Source of the DNA: Kuafuiihalomonas sp039024635
GTDB taxonomy: Bacteria > Myxococcota > Kuafuiibacteriia > Kuafuiibacteriales > Kuafuiibacteriaceae
Assembly: GCA_039024635.1 (NCBI GenBank)
Contig: JBCCQA010000039.1
Coordinates: forward strand, 1 to 41,202
Reading direction: 5' to 3'
Length of the DNA stretch: 41,202 nt
Shown: in pieces, positions 17,354 to 26,582 of the stretch
Position numbering within the stretch: position 1 is the first letter of the stretch
How the letters are laid out: every line of letters begins with the position of its first letter
Program-made: the position numbers and the translations under genes
Notes under the pieces: generated by a model
The model's input: the letters and a program-made list of their open reading frames with translations, nothing else
Database searches by the model: none
Told to the model about the DNA's origin: nothing

Positions 17354-18186
17354 CCGCCTGGACTCGGTCGCCCGGCAGGACCGCCACCTGTGAAACTGCC
17401 ATTCTTGCCGCCGCCGCCGGCAGAGCCCCCTCGGTCACTGGAGGAGGAGCCGCCGCTCGAGGAGGAGCCGCCACTCGAGGAGGAGCCTCCCGAAGAAGAC
17501 GAGCCGCCGCCCTGGAAGTCCTCGGGGTCGGTGACCTCCGGTGAAGGGTCGATGGGGTCGAGGGGATCGGGGTTCGGGGGTGGGTCGCTGCGGATGACTT
17601 CCCAGATGTGTTGCGCCTCGAGGCAGAAGAGGGCTCGGTCCACGTCCGCACCCCATGCGGCGGGACACGAGAAGCTAAATACCGCTCCTCCTCTAGTCGC
17701 CGCTCCTCCTCCAATCGCCGCTCCTCCTCCGGAGTTGCGGCAGATGTTCATGCAGACGAAGGCACCGTCCGGACAGACGTTGCACTGGATGCACTCAGGG
17801 CCGAGACCGTAGGCTCGGGCGATGTCTGCCTCCCGAAGCTCCACCGGGTCGGCAGGCTCCTCGGGGGTGGCAACGGCGAACCATGCGGTCTGACTGATGT
17901 CGATGCCCCAGGTCTCCTCCAAAGTGTCGAACCAGTCATCCATGGGCATCTGCTGACCGTCGGGGCAGATCAACGAACTCCCGCCGAAATCGATGGGGCC
18001 TTCCGACTGGTCGAAGGTCACGATGGTCGGGCGTCGAAGGTCGAAGGTGACGCCGCCGGTCCGAGGCGCCTCGATCACGTCGCTTCGCCGATTCAGGTCC
18101 GCGAAGACGTCTTCGCGCTCTTGTTCGACCTCGCCTGTCCCGCAGGCGAGCAAGGTGATCGGTAGCGATAGCCAAGTTCGATTCAT
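17347..18186 (-). CDS. lipoprotein with Cys cluster and Gly/Ser repeat tail
   Basis: A 279-residue lipoprotein from ATG 18186: MNRTWLSLPITLLAC, with the lipidated Cys at 15. GGAG 8 bases upstream supports this start over one 13 codons earlier. The N-terminal half is a soluble domain I do not recognise; its centre carries CIQCNVC, then FVCMNICRN and further Cys, which could bind metal or form disulfides. A six-residue repeat (GGGAAI/GGGAAT) and a second repeat of GGSSSS type near the C-terminus follow, then a Gly-rich end. The tail looks like a flexible tether. The gene converges on the plus-strand lipoprotein, with overlapping stop codons. Confidence 0.75.
   Translation of the reverse strand: MNRTWLSLPITLLACGTGEVEQEREDVFADLNRRSDVIEAPRTGGVTFDLRRPTIVTFDQSEGPIDFGGSSLICPDGQQMPMDDWFDTLEETWGIDISQTAWFAVATPEEPADPVELREADIARAYGLGPECIQCNVCPDGAFVCMNICRNSGGGAAIGGGAATRGGAVFSFSCPAAWGADVDRALFCLEAQHIWEVIRSDPPPNPDPLDPIDPSPEVTDPEDFQGGGSSSSGGSSSSGGSSSSGGSSSSDRGGSAGGGGKNGSFTGGGPAGRPSPGGY
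17441..17512 (-). repeat. 18-bp tandem repeat, 4 copies
   Basis: Four contiguous 18-base units (17441-17458, 17459-17476, 17477-17494, 17495-17512) of the type gaggaggagccgccgctc on the plus strand. Units 1 and 2 differ at one base; the later ones drift. They encode the GGSSSS hexapeptides of the lipoprotein. Confidence 0.85.
17682..17735 (-). repeat. 18-bp tandem repeat, 3 copies
   Basis: Three 18-base units (17682-17699, 17700-17717, 17718-17735) share the core ccgctcctcct. They encode the GGGAAI/GGGAAT/RGGAVF segment of the same lipoprotein and are unrelated in sequence to the other array in the gene. Confidence 0.8.
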
Positions 18187-18264
18187 TGCGTGTTCTCCAA
18201 TCCGTCCCGCCTCTAGAGCTGCCAAAGAGTGACCCCATGCCGCAAGGGGATCAGGAGGGAAGCC

Positions 18265-21200
18265 CTAGCCGCTCAGTCGCGCGAGATCGGCCAGAGGCGC
18301 GAAGATCTGGTGGGTGTCGCGGACGAGGCGGACCCGGTTCGAACGCAGAGTGGGATCTTCGGCCAGCACCATCACCTCGTCGAAGAAGCGATCGACCACC
18401 GGCCGGAGCAATCCGATTTCGGACAGGGCGGCATCGTAGGCTCCTTCGGTCGAAGCCTGGGCGACGCGCTCGGCTACCTGCGCGTTCATGGCGTGAAGAG
18501 CCCTTTCGGCCTCGTCTTCGAATCGACTAGGATCCACTTCACCCACGGGCGGTCCACCGTCCTGCTTCAAGATGTTGGAGACCCGCTTGAAGGTCGTAGC
18601 CACCGCCTCGAACTCTTCGCTGGCCTCGACTCGGACCCTGGTCAGCGCTCGTGCCCGGGCCTCTGCCTGGACCAGATCGTCGGCATTCGCCGTCAGCACG
18701 GCCTCGACCACGTCGGCGCCCACACCTTCCTGCACCAGGTAAGCCTTCAGTCGACCCCGGAAGAAGGCACGAACGTCTTCTTCGGCTTCGGCCCGGTGGC
18801 GCCGCTCTCCCAAGAGGCGCAACGCTTCCTGGGCGGCGGCCTCGATGGACACGGACCAGTCCATGTGGCTCAAGATGCTTCGGATGCCCAACGCCGCCCG
18901 ACGTAGGCCGAAGGGATCGGCGCTTCCGCTGGGCCCCTTCGATACGGCAAAGATGCCGCAGATGGTGTCCAGGCGGTCGGCCAGCCCGACCAGTGCCCCG
19001 AGCACGTCGGCCGGCGGGGCGTCGCTGGCGAAGCGCGGTCGATAATGGGAGTCGATGGCGAAGGCGACGTCCGCTGCTTCGCCCTCCAGCTCGGCGTAGG
19101 TCCGACCCATGACCCCCTGAAGCTCCGGAAATTCGAAGACCATCTGGGTCGTCAAGTCGGCTTTCGACAGGTAGGCCGAACGCGCCACCGACCAGGCAAA
19201 GCGCGTATCCTCGTCGGCCGGCGCAGGCCCGCTCGCGAAGCTCAACAGATCGCCGGGCGCCACGATCTGACCGGCCGGCATGCGCGCCGCCCCCGCCAAG
19301 GCCCCCGCAAACCACATGGCCAGGGAGGCAACTCGGTCGAGCTTGTCGTGGATGGAACCCAGATCTCGGTGAAAGCGAACGGTGCGTAGCTCCGGTACCC
19401 GATCGAACAGCGGTCGCTTTTGGTCCTCTTCGAAGAAGAAGGCCCCGTCCTGAAAGCGGGCTGTGAGCACTCGGCGGTAGCCGGCCGCGCTCACGTCCGG
19501 ATTCTCCACCTTGGTGTTGGCTACCACTACGAAGTGGGGAAGCAGACGCCCCTTGTCATCGGCGATGGGGATGTAGCGCTGATGCTGCTCCATCTCCGAA
19601 ACCAGGACCTCTCGAGGGATGCGAAGGTAGGCGGGATCGAAACGGCCCAGCATCGGAACCGGCCATTCGACCAGCTGCGCGATCTCGGCCAGCAAGGCAT
19701 CGCCGGCCTGATGCTGCCCGCCGGCCTCTTTGGCCTTGGCCTGAGCGGCGGCTTCGATGGCGGCCTTCCGCGCTTCGAAGTCGGGCATGACGAAGCGCTT
19801 CCGTAGCGCCTCCAACCACTGGGCCGAAGACTCGACGTCGAAGGACTCGGGGGCCATGAATCGGTGGCCCCGTGAGCTGCGACCCGCGTCCAGTCCCCCA
19901 AAGCGAAAAGGCACGAGCTCTCCCCCGAAGAGCCCCAGGAGCCAGGCCACCGGTCGTACGAAGCTCTCGCTTCCGGCCCCCCAGCGCATGCTTCTTTTGA
20001 AGGGAATCGACTCCACGCTCTTCCGGATCAGGTCGGGCAGCAGGCTACGAGTGCTCTGCCCCGTCTCCTTGCGAAGTGCAAAAACGTAGTCGCCCTTCGG
20101 CGTGTCGCGCAGCTCGAGAGACTCGACCGGGACCCCTTGGCTCTGTGCGAAGCCGATCGCGGCCCGGGTCGGCGCTCCGTCTTTGAAGGCGGCCTTGGCC
20201 GGCGGGCCCGAGACCTCCAGGTTTCGGTCCTCTTGTCGGTCCTCCAGATCGGGTATGATGACGGCCAACCGCCGTGGTGTGGAGAAGACGGTGGGAGCGC
20301 CATGGATCAGGCGCAGCTCGGACAGCCCCGCCACGATGGCTCGGCACAGGGCCTCGGCCGCGGGCTGGGCTTCGGCGGCGGGCATCTCCTCCGTCCCGAT
20401 CTCGACGAGAAGTTCATGGCGAGCCGGCTGGGGCGGAAGCTCCACCGGCGCCTCCTCGGCCGCCTCGGCCTCGGGCGCCGCCGCTTCGACCAGACCCAAG
20501 GGGTGACCGAGCTCAGCCCGCAGATCGACGTAGGCCTCGGCGCAGTGACGCGCCAGGTCCCTGATGCGCAGGATGTAGCCTTGGCGCTCGGTGACGCTGA
20601 TGGCCCCGCGGGCGTCCAGAGAGTTGAAGGCGTGGGCGGCGCGAAGCAGATGGTCATAGGCCGGGATGACGAGCTGCTCTTCGACCAGCCGACCGCACTC
20701 CTTCTCGTTGTCGTCGTACATTCGCTGGTACGTCGACACGTCGAGCGCTTCGAAGGCGAAGCGGCTGTATTCTAGCTCGTCTCTGCGGAAGACCTCGCCA
20801 TAGCTCAAACCCGGTGCGTACTGCAGCTCATAGACATCGTCGACCTCCTGCAGGTACATCGCGATCCGCTCCAGGCCGTAGGTCAGCTCCCCAGACACGG
20901 GCCGGCACTCCAGTCCCCCGCACTGTTGAAAGTAGGTGAACTGGGTCAGCTCCATGCCGTCCACCCAAACCTCCCAGCCCAGACCCCAAGCGCCCAAGGT
21001 CGGCGACTCCCAGTTGTCCTCGACGAAGCGAATATCGTGATGCTCGGGGTGGATGCCAACCGCGGCCAAGGACTCCAGATAGAGGCCCTGCATGTCCTCG
21101 GGCGACGGCTTGAGCAAGACCTGGAACTGGTGGTGGCGGTAGAGGCGATTGGGGTTCTCGCCGTAGCGGCCGTCGGTCGGACGACGGCTAGGCTCGACGT

Positions 21201-21375
21201 AGGCCACCCGCCACGGCTCGGGGCCGAGGGCCCGCAGGAAGGTGTGGGGGCTGTAGGTCCCCGCCCCTTTCTCGACGTCGAAGGGCTGGGCGATGGCGCA
21301 GCCGCGTCCGCTCCAGAAGGTTTGGAGGCGGAGGATAAGCTCCTGGAAGGTCGCGGCGGGCGGCGCTTTTTCCAT
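18265..21375 (-). CDS. glyQS: glycyl-tRNA synthetase, alpha and beta chains fused
   Basis: One 1036-residue chain carrying both subunits of the bacterial alpha2-beta2 enzyme that charges tRNA-Gly. Residues 1-294 are the catalytic alpha part: FQELILRLQTFW, PFDVEKGAGT, EPSRRPTDGRYGENPNR, WEVWVDGMELTQFTYFQQ. A 25-residue Ala/Glu/Pro linker joins it to the beta part (about 320-1036), which opens ELLVEIGTEEMP and contains the HD-type stretch LGSIHDKLDRV and a C-terminal helical tRNA-binding region. The start at ATG 21375 is set by homology (MEKAPP before the FQELI motif); the frame stays open 411 bases upstream, but that part is antisense-like and overlaps recO. It follows recO by 37 bases. Confidence 0.95.
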   Translation of the reverse strand: MEKAPPAATFQELILRLQTFWSGRGCAIAQPFDVEKGAGTYSPHTFLRALGPEPWRVAYVEPSRRPTDGRYGENPNRLYRHHQFQVLLKPSPEDMQGLYLESLAAVGIHPEHHDIRFVEDNWESPTLGAWGLGWEVWVDGMELTQFTYFQQCGGLECRPVSGELTYGLERIAMYLQEVDDVYELQYAPGLSYGEVFRRDELEYSRFAFEALDVSTYQRMYDDNEKECGRLVEEQLVIPAYDHLLRAAHAFNSLDARGAISVTERQGYILRIRDLARHCAEAYVDLRAELGHPLGLVEAAAPEAEAAEEAPVELPPQPARHELLVEIGTEEMPAAEAQPAAEALCRAIVAGLSELRLIHGAPTVFSTPRRLAVIIPDLEDRQEDRNLEVSGPPAKAAFKDGAPTRAAIGFAQSQGVPVESLELRDTPKGDYVFALRKETGQSTRSLLPDLIRKSVESIPFKRSMRWGAGSESFVRPVAWLLGLFGGELVPFRFGGLDAGRSSRGHRFMAPESFDVESSAQWLEALRKRFVMPDFEARKAAIEAAAQAKAKEAGGQHQAGDALLAEIAQLVEWPVPMLGRFDPAYLRIPREVLVSEMEQHQRYIPIADDKGRLLPHFVVVANTKVENPDVSAAGYRRVLTARFQDGAFFFEEDQKRPLFDRVPELRTVRFHRDLGSIHDKLDRVASLAMWFAGALAGAARMPAGQIVAPGDLLSFASGPAPADEDTRFAWSVARSAYLSKADLTTQMVFEFPELQGVMGRTYAELEGEAADVAFAIDSHYRPRFASDAPPADVLGALVGLADRLDTICGIFAVSKGPSGSADPFGLRRAALGIRSILSHMDWSVSIEAAAQEALRLLGERRHRAEAEEDVRAFFRGRLKAYLVQEGVGADVVEAVLTANADDLVQAEARARALTRVRVEASEEFEAVATTFKRVSNILKQDGGPPVGEVDPSRFEDEAERALHAMNAQVAERVAQASTEGAYDAALSEIGLLRPVVDRFFDEVMVLAEDPTLRSNRVRLVRDTHQIFAPLADLARLSG

Positions 21376-21412
21376 GGCGCTCGGACGTACCCCTTCCCCT
21401 CCTCGGCGTCGA

Positions 21413-22153
21413 TCAGAGATTGAGGCTCCGCAGGAGCTCAGCGCTCTTGGGCCGTCGCTCCAGGAGCTGATCGAAAAAGAGGTCCAAAGGTGGACCGATG
21501 TTGGCTTCTGCTCGAGCCTGGCCGTCGGCGTCCAGACCATGTTCGCAAGAGAGCGCCTCGGCTTCGAGGATCGAGGCCGCCCAAGCGAAGCTTCGGGGCC
21601 CGACCCATCGGACCCCGGCTGGGGCGCCGTGCCGCCGACAAAGCCGACCGCCTTCGCCGAAGTCCAATCGGCCGACCTCGGCCGCCAGGGTCCCGCAGGC
21701 CACGCAGACTCGGAGGTCCGTGGCGTAGCCCAGCTCGGCCAGGAGTCGGAGCTCGAAGGCCCGGCGCAGAGGACGACTGGCGGCAAGGGTCTTCAGGCCG
21801 TTCAGAAGCTCTTCTGCCCTTTCGAACAGGCCGCTCTGAGCCCCGCTTGGGGCCAACATCCAGCAAAGCTCGGCGCCATAGCTGCCGAGCGCGATGCGCT
21901 CCAAGTCCTCACGAAGATCGAGTCGAGCTTCGAGGACGGTGGCGGCTTCCAGCGTCCGCAGGCCATCTTCCCGCGTCCGTCGATGAAGCTGCGCATCGAT
22001 GGTTTGAAGCGCGTCCAGGGCGCCAGCGAATCGCCTTCGAGAGTTTCGTACGCCGGGTGCGAAAGCGTCGATTCGACCGTCGGGCGTCAGCAGTCGGACC
22101 ACTCGGTGGGTCTCGCCGTAGGCGACTCCGCCCACGACCAACGCTCGGGTCAC
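21413..22153 (-). CDS. recO: DNA repair protein RecO
   Basis: A 246-residue recombination mediator that helps RecR load RecA on SSB-coated gaps. An N-terminal OB fold (about 1-80: ALVVGGVAYGETHRVVRLLTPDGR) is followed by a helical region with a zinc site: Cys150 and Cys153 (CVAC), Cys172 and His175. The fourth ligand is His where many RecO have Cys. Start is GTG at 22153, 3 bases after the preceding HTH gene, so translation is probably coupled. Gene order recO then glycyl-tRNA synthetase is common in deltaproteobacteria. Confidence 0.92.
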   Translation of the reverse strand: MTRALVVGGVAYGETHRVVRLLTPDGRIDAFAPGVRNSRRRFAGALDALQTIDAQLHRRTREDGLRTLEAATVLEARLDLREDLERIALGSYGAELCWMLAPSGAQSGLFERAEELLNGLKTLAASRPLRRAFELRLLAELGYATDLRVCVACGTLAAEVGRLDFGEGGRLCRRHGAPAGVRWVGPRSFAWAASILEAEALSCEHGLDADGQARAEANIGPPLDLFFDQLLERRPKSAELLRSLNL

Positions 22154-22156
22154 GAC

Positions 22157-22522
22157 TCAGAAGGCGGAGGCGAAAGCGATGACGACCATGACCAGAGCCG
22201 CACAGCCCAGGCTCGCACCAATAAGGGCGGCCCGACGGCGAAGGGGCTCGGTGGGGTCAGGGTCGTAGGCGTCGGGCACGGGGAAGGAAGCGTCGAAGGC
22301 AGCCATGACGTCGGCCTCGCTCAAGCCCAGCTCTTTCGCCAACGCTCGGGTTTGTCCACGAAGATAGATGCGACCAGGAAGGACGGCCACCACGTCTTCG
22401 CCGAGCAACCAGCGAATGGTGCTGCGCGGTACCTTGGTCCGCTCGGCGAGCGCGCTGACGGTGAGTCCCCGACGGCTGAGTTGGGGCTTGATGAGGGCCG
22501 CGAGCGCTTTCTCGTCCGTCAT
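22157..22522 (-). CDS. RodZ-like HTH protein with C-terminal membrane anchor
   Basis: A 121-residue protein. Residues about 8-80 match the RodZ-type HTH_25 fold: LSRRGLTVSALAERTKVPRS, then VLPGRIYLRGQTRALAKELG, the LP...YxRG pattern typical of RodZ. A single hydrophobic helix ends the protein (about 97-118), placing the HTH in the cytoplasm with almost no periplasmic part; the beta domain of full RodZ is absent. In gammaproteobacteria rodZ follows pilF, and here too it follows a PilF/Tgl-like sequence. It may link MreB or another cytoskeletal element to the membrane, or act as a membrane-bound regulator; the sequence does not decide. Confidence 0.75.
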   Translation of the reverse strand: MTDEKALAALIKPQLSRRGLTVSALAERTKVPRSTIRWLLGEDVVAVLPGRIYLRGQTRALAKELGLSEADVMAAFDASFPVPDAYDPDPTEPLRRRAALIGASLGCAALVMVVIAFASAF

Positions 22523-22568
22523 GGAGCGTTCCGTTTTCCTTCCAGCGGCCGCAGCCGCGGTCCTCCCG

Positions 22569-23372
22569 TCATGGAGGAAGCAGTCGGAGCATCTCTCGGC
22601 ACGAGGCTTCGAGGGCTCCGGTGTTGAGACATCTCTTCAGCGACGAGCGCGCTGACTCGACGTCGCCGAGTTTCGCATAGGCCGCCGCGGTTCGTCGATA
22701 GCACGTCGCGCTGTGCTGCGGCAGAATATTTGGCCGGACCCGTTCATCGCCTTCGCAGAACTCGATGAAGCGGGCGCAGGCCGAGATGGTGGCTTCGTGG
22801 GCGTCCTGCCGCTGAGTCATCTCCGAGAGGGTCAGATAGCCCAAGCAGAAGGTGGGCTGCAGTTTCACCGCTGACTCCAAAGTCTCGATGGCTGAAGTCA
22901 GGTCGCCTTGACAAGCCTGGGCCTTGGCCAAGTTGTGACGGGCGTAAGCAGGCGTCGGATAGAAGATGTCATCCAGCACCGCCACCAAGAGGGCCTGGGC
23001 CTCGGCGCAGCGCCCCTGCTGAAGGTGGACGACCGCCAACTCGTTCTTTGGCATGGACCAATTGGGGTCGGCTTCGACCGCCTGGCTCAAATAACGCTCT
23101 GCGTCATCCAATCGATCGAGGTTCAAGTAAGCCAGCCCCAGTCCCCGCAGGGCGTCCTTGTCCCGCGGCGTCTTCCGAAGCACGCCCTCGTAGACCTTCA
23201 CCGCGTCGGCCGGCGCCCCGCGCGCAAGGTGCTGGGCGGCCAAGTCGAGCTGGGCTGTCGTCGCCCGGTCCTTGGGCGAGGCCTCCTCGGGGTCGGACGG
23301 CGTCGCGCAGCCGCCCAAGCCCATGCCGAGCAGGACGCCGAAGGTCCCGAGCAATCGCCCGATCCGCTTCAT
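22569..23372 (-). other. probable internal start: PilF/Tgl-like lipoprotein alone
   Basis: Starting at ATG 23372 the frame gives a 267-residue protein with a normal type II signal peptide (21 residues before Cys) and a 246-residue mature TPR domain, close to PilF in size. The only ribosome-site candidate is GAG about 6 bases upstream. I list it separately because the lipoprotein would only be lipidated if its signal is N-terminal. Confidence 0.5.
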
Positions 23373-24116
23373 GGACTCGGTGGTCCGGGGGTCCGAAGGC
23401 CCGGTCGAGCCCGGACCCGTCCGTGGATGGCCACTGGAGCTCGGGCCCGTCATGGGCTGGCCGCTGATGGGTCGACCGCTGATCGGCACCCCTTGAAGCC
23501 GTCCCCCACTCTGGGGACCGGGTCCGGTGAGCCCAGGTCCGGAAACGGGGCTGCCGCGCAGGACGGAAGCGCCCGAGGACGGGGCCTCGTCGAAGCTCGG
23601 ACCGCTCGTGGGCAGACTGCTTCCCATGCCGGATGGGCCATCTCCGAAGAAGGCGGCGTCATCCTGGATGCCTGGATCGCTGTGGGGCTCGACATCTCGA
23701 CTGTCGGCCACTTCGAAGAGGTCCACGGTCCGCTCCGGAGGTCTGAACAGCGGAACGCGAGAAATCACCGACTCCTGCTCAGGCACGTTCAAGGCCGGAA
23801 ACCGGATGTCGTCCATCATGAAGCCCATCGACTCCACGAATCGTTGCGCTTCTTCCTCTTCTGCCCGGTACTGGTCGACGGTCAGGCTTCGGGGTTCGCT
23901 GACGTAGATGATGACCGCCTTCGTCTCCGGCTGATGGAGGTAGACGTACATCGTGAAGTAGCCGTCAGGGTTTCGGGTCCCCATGATGAAGGCACCCGTC
24001 GATGCGGTGCCGTGACTGGGGATGTTCACCAGGGGCTGATTGATCGACTCCATCAAGGCGACGATGGTCTCCCGCCGAGCTGGAATGTGGTTGAGGGAGG
24101 GGTCGACCTTCAGCAT
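22569..24116 (-). CDS. ORF with unknown N-terminal domain fused in frame to a PilF/Tgl-like TPR lipoprotein
   Basis: One open frame of 515 codons that looks like two proteins. Residues 1-108 are a compact soluble domain I do not recognise (IVALMESINQPLVNIP, FTMYVYLHQPETKAVIIYVS). Residues about 109-245 are low complexity, ending in SG/TG-x-P repeats (SGRPISGQPMTGP). Residues 249-270 are a textbook lipoprotein signal: MKRIGRLLG, a hydrophobic core and lipobox GLGGC with Cys270. About six TPR helices pairs follow (280-515), the size and layout of PilF/PilW/Tgl pilotins that help the type IV pilus secretin PilQ assemble. The RodZ-like gene downstream fits that identity. Either translation restarts at ATG 23372, or this is a real fusion. 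No strong ribosome site is visible at 24116 or 23372. Confidence 0.75.
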   Translation of the reverse strand: MLKVDPSLNHIPARRETIVALMESINQPLVNIPSHGTASTGAFIMGTRNPDGYFTMYVYLHQPETKAVIIYVSEPRSLTVDQYRAEEEEAQRFVESMGFMMDDIRFPALNVPEQESVISRVPLFRPPERTVDLFEVADSRDVEPHSDPGIQDDAAFFGDGPSGMGSSLPTSGPSFDEAPSSGASVLRGSPVSGPGLTGPGPQSGGRLQGVPISGRPISGQPMTGPSSSGHPRTGPGSTGPSDPRTTESMKRIGRLLGTFGVLLGMGLGGCATPSDPEEASPKDRATTAQLDLAAQHLARGAPADAVKVYEGVLRKTPRDKDALRGLGLAYLNLDRLDDAERYLSQAVEADPNWSMPKNELAVVHLQQGRCAEAQALLVAVLDDIFYPTPAYARHNLAKAQACQGDLTSAIETLESAVKLQPTFCLGYLTLSEMTQRQDAHEATISACARFIEFCEGDERVRPNILPQHSATCYRRTAAAYAKLGDVESARSSLKRCLNTGALEASCREMLRLLPP

Positions 24117-24150
24117 GCGCGCGCTTGCCCCGAGCCCTTCATCCCCTAGT

Positions 24151-24183
24151 GGCTCCCTGAGAGGGTGTCTACCCCCGCGAGCC
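24151..24183 (-). terminator. hairpin just after ftsZ
   Basis: On the minus strand GGCTC (24179-24183) pairs with GAGCC (24151-24155), enclosing a smaller stem GGGT/ACCC. It begins 2 bases past the ftsZ stop, the end of the dcw run. There is no T tract, so termination is uncertain. Confidence 0.3.
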
Positions 24184-24185
24184 CC

Positions 24186-25340
<1,155 letters not shown>

Positions 25341-25358
25341 CGAAATCCTCCGTGATTC

Positions 25359-26582
25359 CTAAAAGAAGCTGCGCAGCCAGCCGCTGAGGGTCTGACCGGC
25401 GCGGCCGTAGAAGCCGTTGGACGGGACCTCATCCCGCACGACCAGTTGGTTGTGAGCGTGAAGCAGCAGGCCGACGCCAGTGGCATGGGCCGGGCCGTTC
25501 ACGACGTCGCCGAGTCCGCCGACGCCGACCGGTCCGCCAAAGCGCACCGGAAGGCCCAGGACTTCTTCGGCCAGTTCTTGAATGCCTTCCAAGTGGGCGC
25601 TGCCCCCCGTGAGAACCACGCCGCTGGCCAGCAGGTCCTCGTAGGAGGTGTTCCGGATCTCGTCCCGGACGAGTTGGAAGATCTCTTCCGCCCGGGCCTC
25701 GATGATCTCGCACAGCACCTGACGAGACAGAGCGCGCGGACTACGCCCTCCCACCGAAGGCACGTCGACCATCTGCTCCTCGTCTACGTTCTCGACCAGG
25801 GCGCAGCCGTAGGCGAGCTTGATCTTCTCGGCTTCCTTTTGCGGGGTTCGGATCCCGAGGGCGATGTCGGTCGTCAGGTGGTTGCCGCCGATGGGCAGGA
25901 CGCTGGTGTGGACGATGGCCCCGTCGGAATAGAGCGCGATATCGGCCGTGCCGCCCCCGATGTCGACCAAACAGACACCCAAGTCCATCTCGTCCTGGGT
26001 GAGCACCGCCTCAGCGCTCGCCAGCTGCTGAAGCACGATGGCCGAGACGTCCAGGCCCGAGCGGTTGGCGCAGCGAATGATGTTCTGGGCCGAAGTCGTG
26101 GCGGCAGTGACGATATGGACCTTCGCCTCCAGTCGAACCCCGTGCATGCCCAGCGGCTCCTTGATCCCGTCCTGATCATCCACGATGAATTGCTGGGGGA
26201 GAACGTGGATGACCTCCCGGTCCATGGGAATGGCCACCGCCTTGGCTGCCTCGATCACCCGATCGATGTCGGCCCGGGTGATCTCGCCATCCTTCACGGC
26301 CACGATTCCATGGCTGTTGAAGCCCCGTATGTGTCCCCCGGAAATCCCGGTGTAGACGGCGTCTATCTGGCAGCCGGCCATGCGCTCGGCCTCCTGCACG
26401 GCCTTCTTGATGGCCGAGACCGTGGAGGCGATGTTCACCACGACCCCTTTGCGAATGCCGTTGGACGGCGCGGCGCCCATACCGGTCAGCTCGAGGCCGT
26501 TCTCGCCCCACTCGCCGACCAGGGCCGTGACCTTGGTGGTGCCGATGTCCAACCCCACCAGATGCTGTCCACGCTTAGCCAT
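25359..26582 (-). CDS. ftsA: cell division protein FtsA
   Basis: A 407-residue actin-like ATPase that ties FtsZ to the membrane. The phosphate-1 loop is GLDIGTTK (10-17). The SHS2 1C domain follows, then the phosphate-2 region LGVCLVDIGGGTADIALY and the adenosine motif VVLTGGSAHLEGI. The C-terminal helix SGWLRSFF is the expected amphipathic membrane anchor. Start ATG 26582 gives MAKRGQHL; it overlaps the ftsQ end by 8 bases. A longer frame start at 26630 is not supported by family length. Confidence 0.97.
   Translation of the reverse strand: MAKRGQHLVGLDIGTTKVTALVGEWGENGLELTGMGAAPSNGIRKGVVVNIASTVSAIKKAVQEAERMAGCQIDAVYTGISGGHIRGFNSHGIVAVKDGEITRADIDRVIEAAKAVAIPMDREVIHVLPQQFIVDDQDGIKEPLGMHGVRLEAKVHIVTAATTSAQNIIRCANRSGLDVSAIVLQQLASAEAVLTQDEMDLGVCLVDIGGGTADIALYSDGAIVHTSVLPIGGNHLTTDIALGIRTPQKEAEKIKLAYGCALVENVDEEQMVDVPSVGGRSPRALSRQVLCEIIEARAEEIFQLVRDEIRNTSYEDLLASGVVLTGGSAHLEGIQELAEEVLGLPVRFGGPVGVGGLGDVVNGPAHATGVGLLLHAHNQLVVRDEVPSNGFYGRAGQTLSGWLRSFF

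Noticed and set aside
17441..17735. CRISPR array
   Set aside because: Repeats are contiguous 18-bp coding units without spacers, in frame with a lipoprotein.
18190..18250. Terminator after the convergent lipoprotein's promoter region (GATCCCC/GGGGTC)
   Set aside because: Imperfect stem with a bulge and no T tract; location does not match the end of a gene well.
21376..21786. N-terminal extension of the glycyl-tRNA synthetase frame
   Set aside because: It overlaps recO, has no homology-like sequence, and the family start is clear at 21375.
22545..22558. GCGGC/GCCGC hairpin with a UGCG loop between the TPR gene and the HTH gene
   Set aside because: Only 5 bp in very GC-rich DNA; too likely by chance to claim function.
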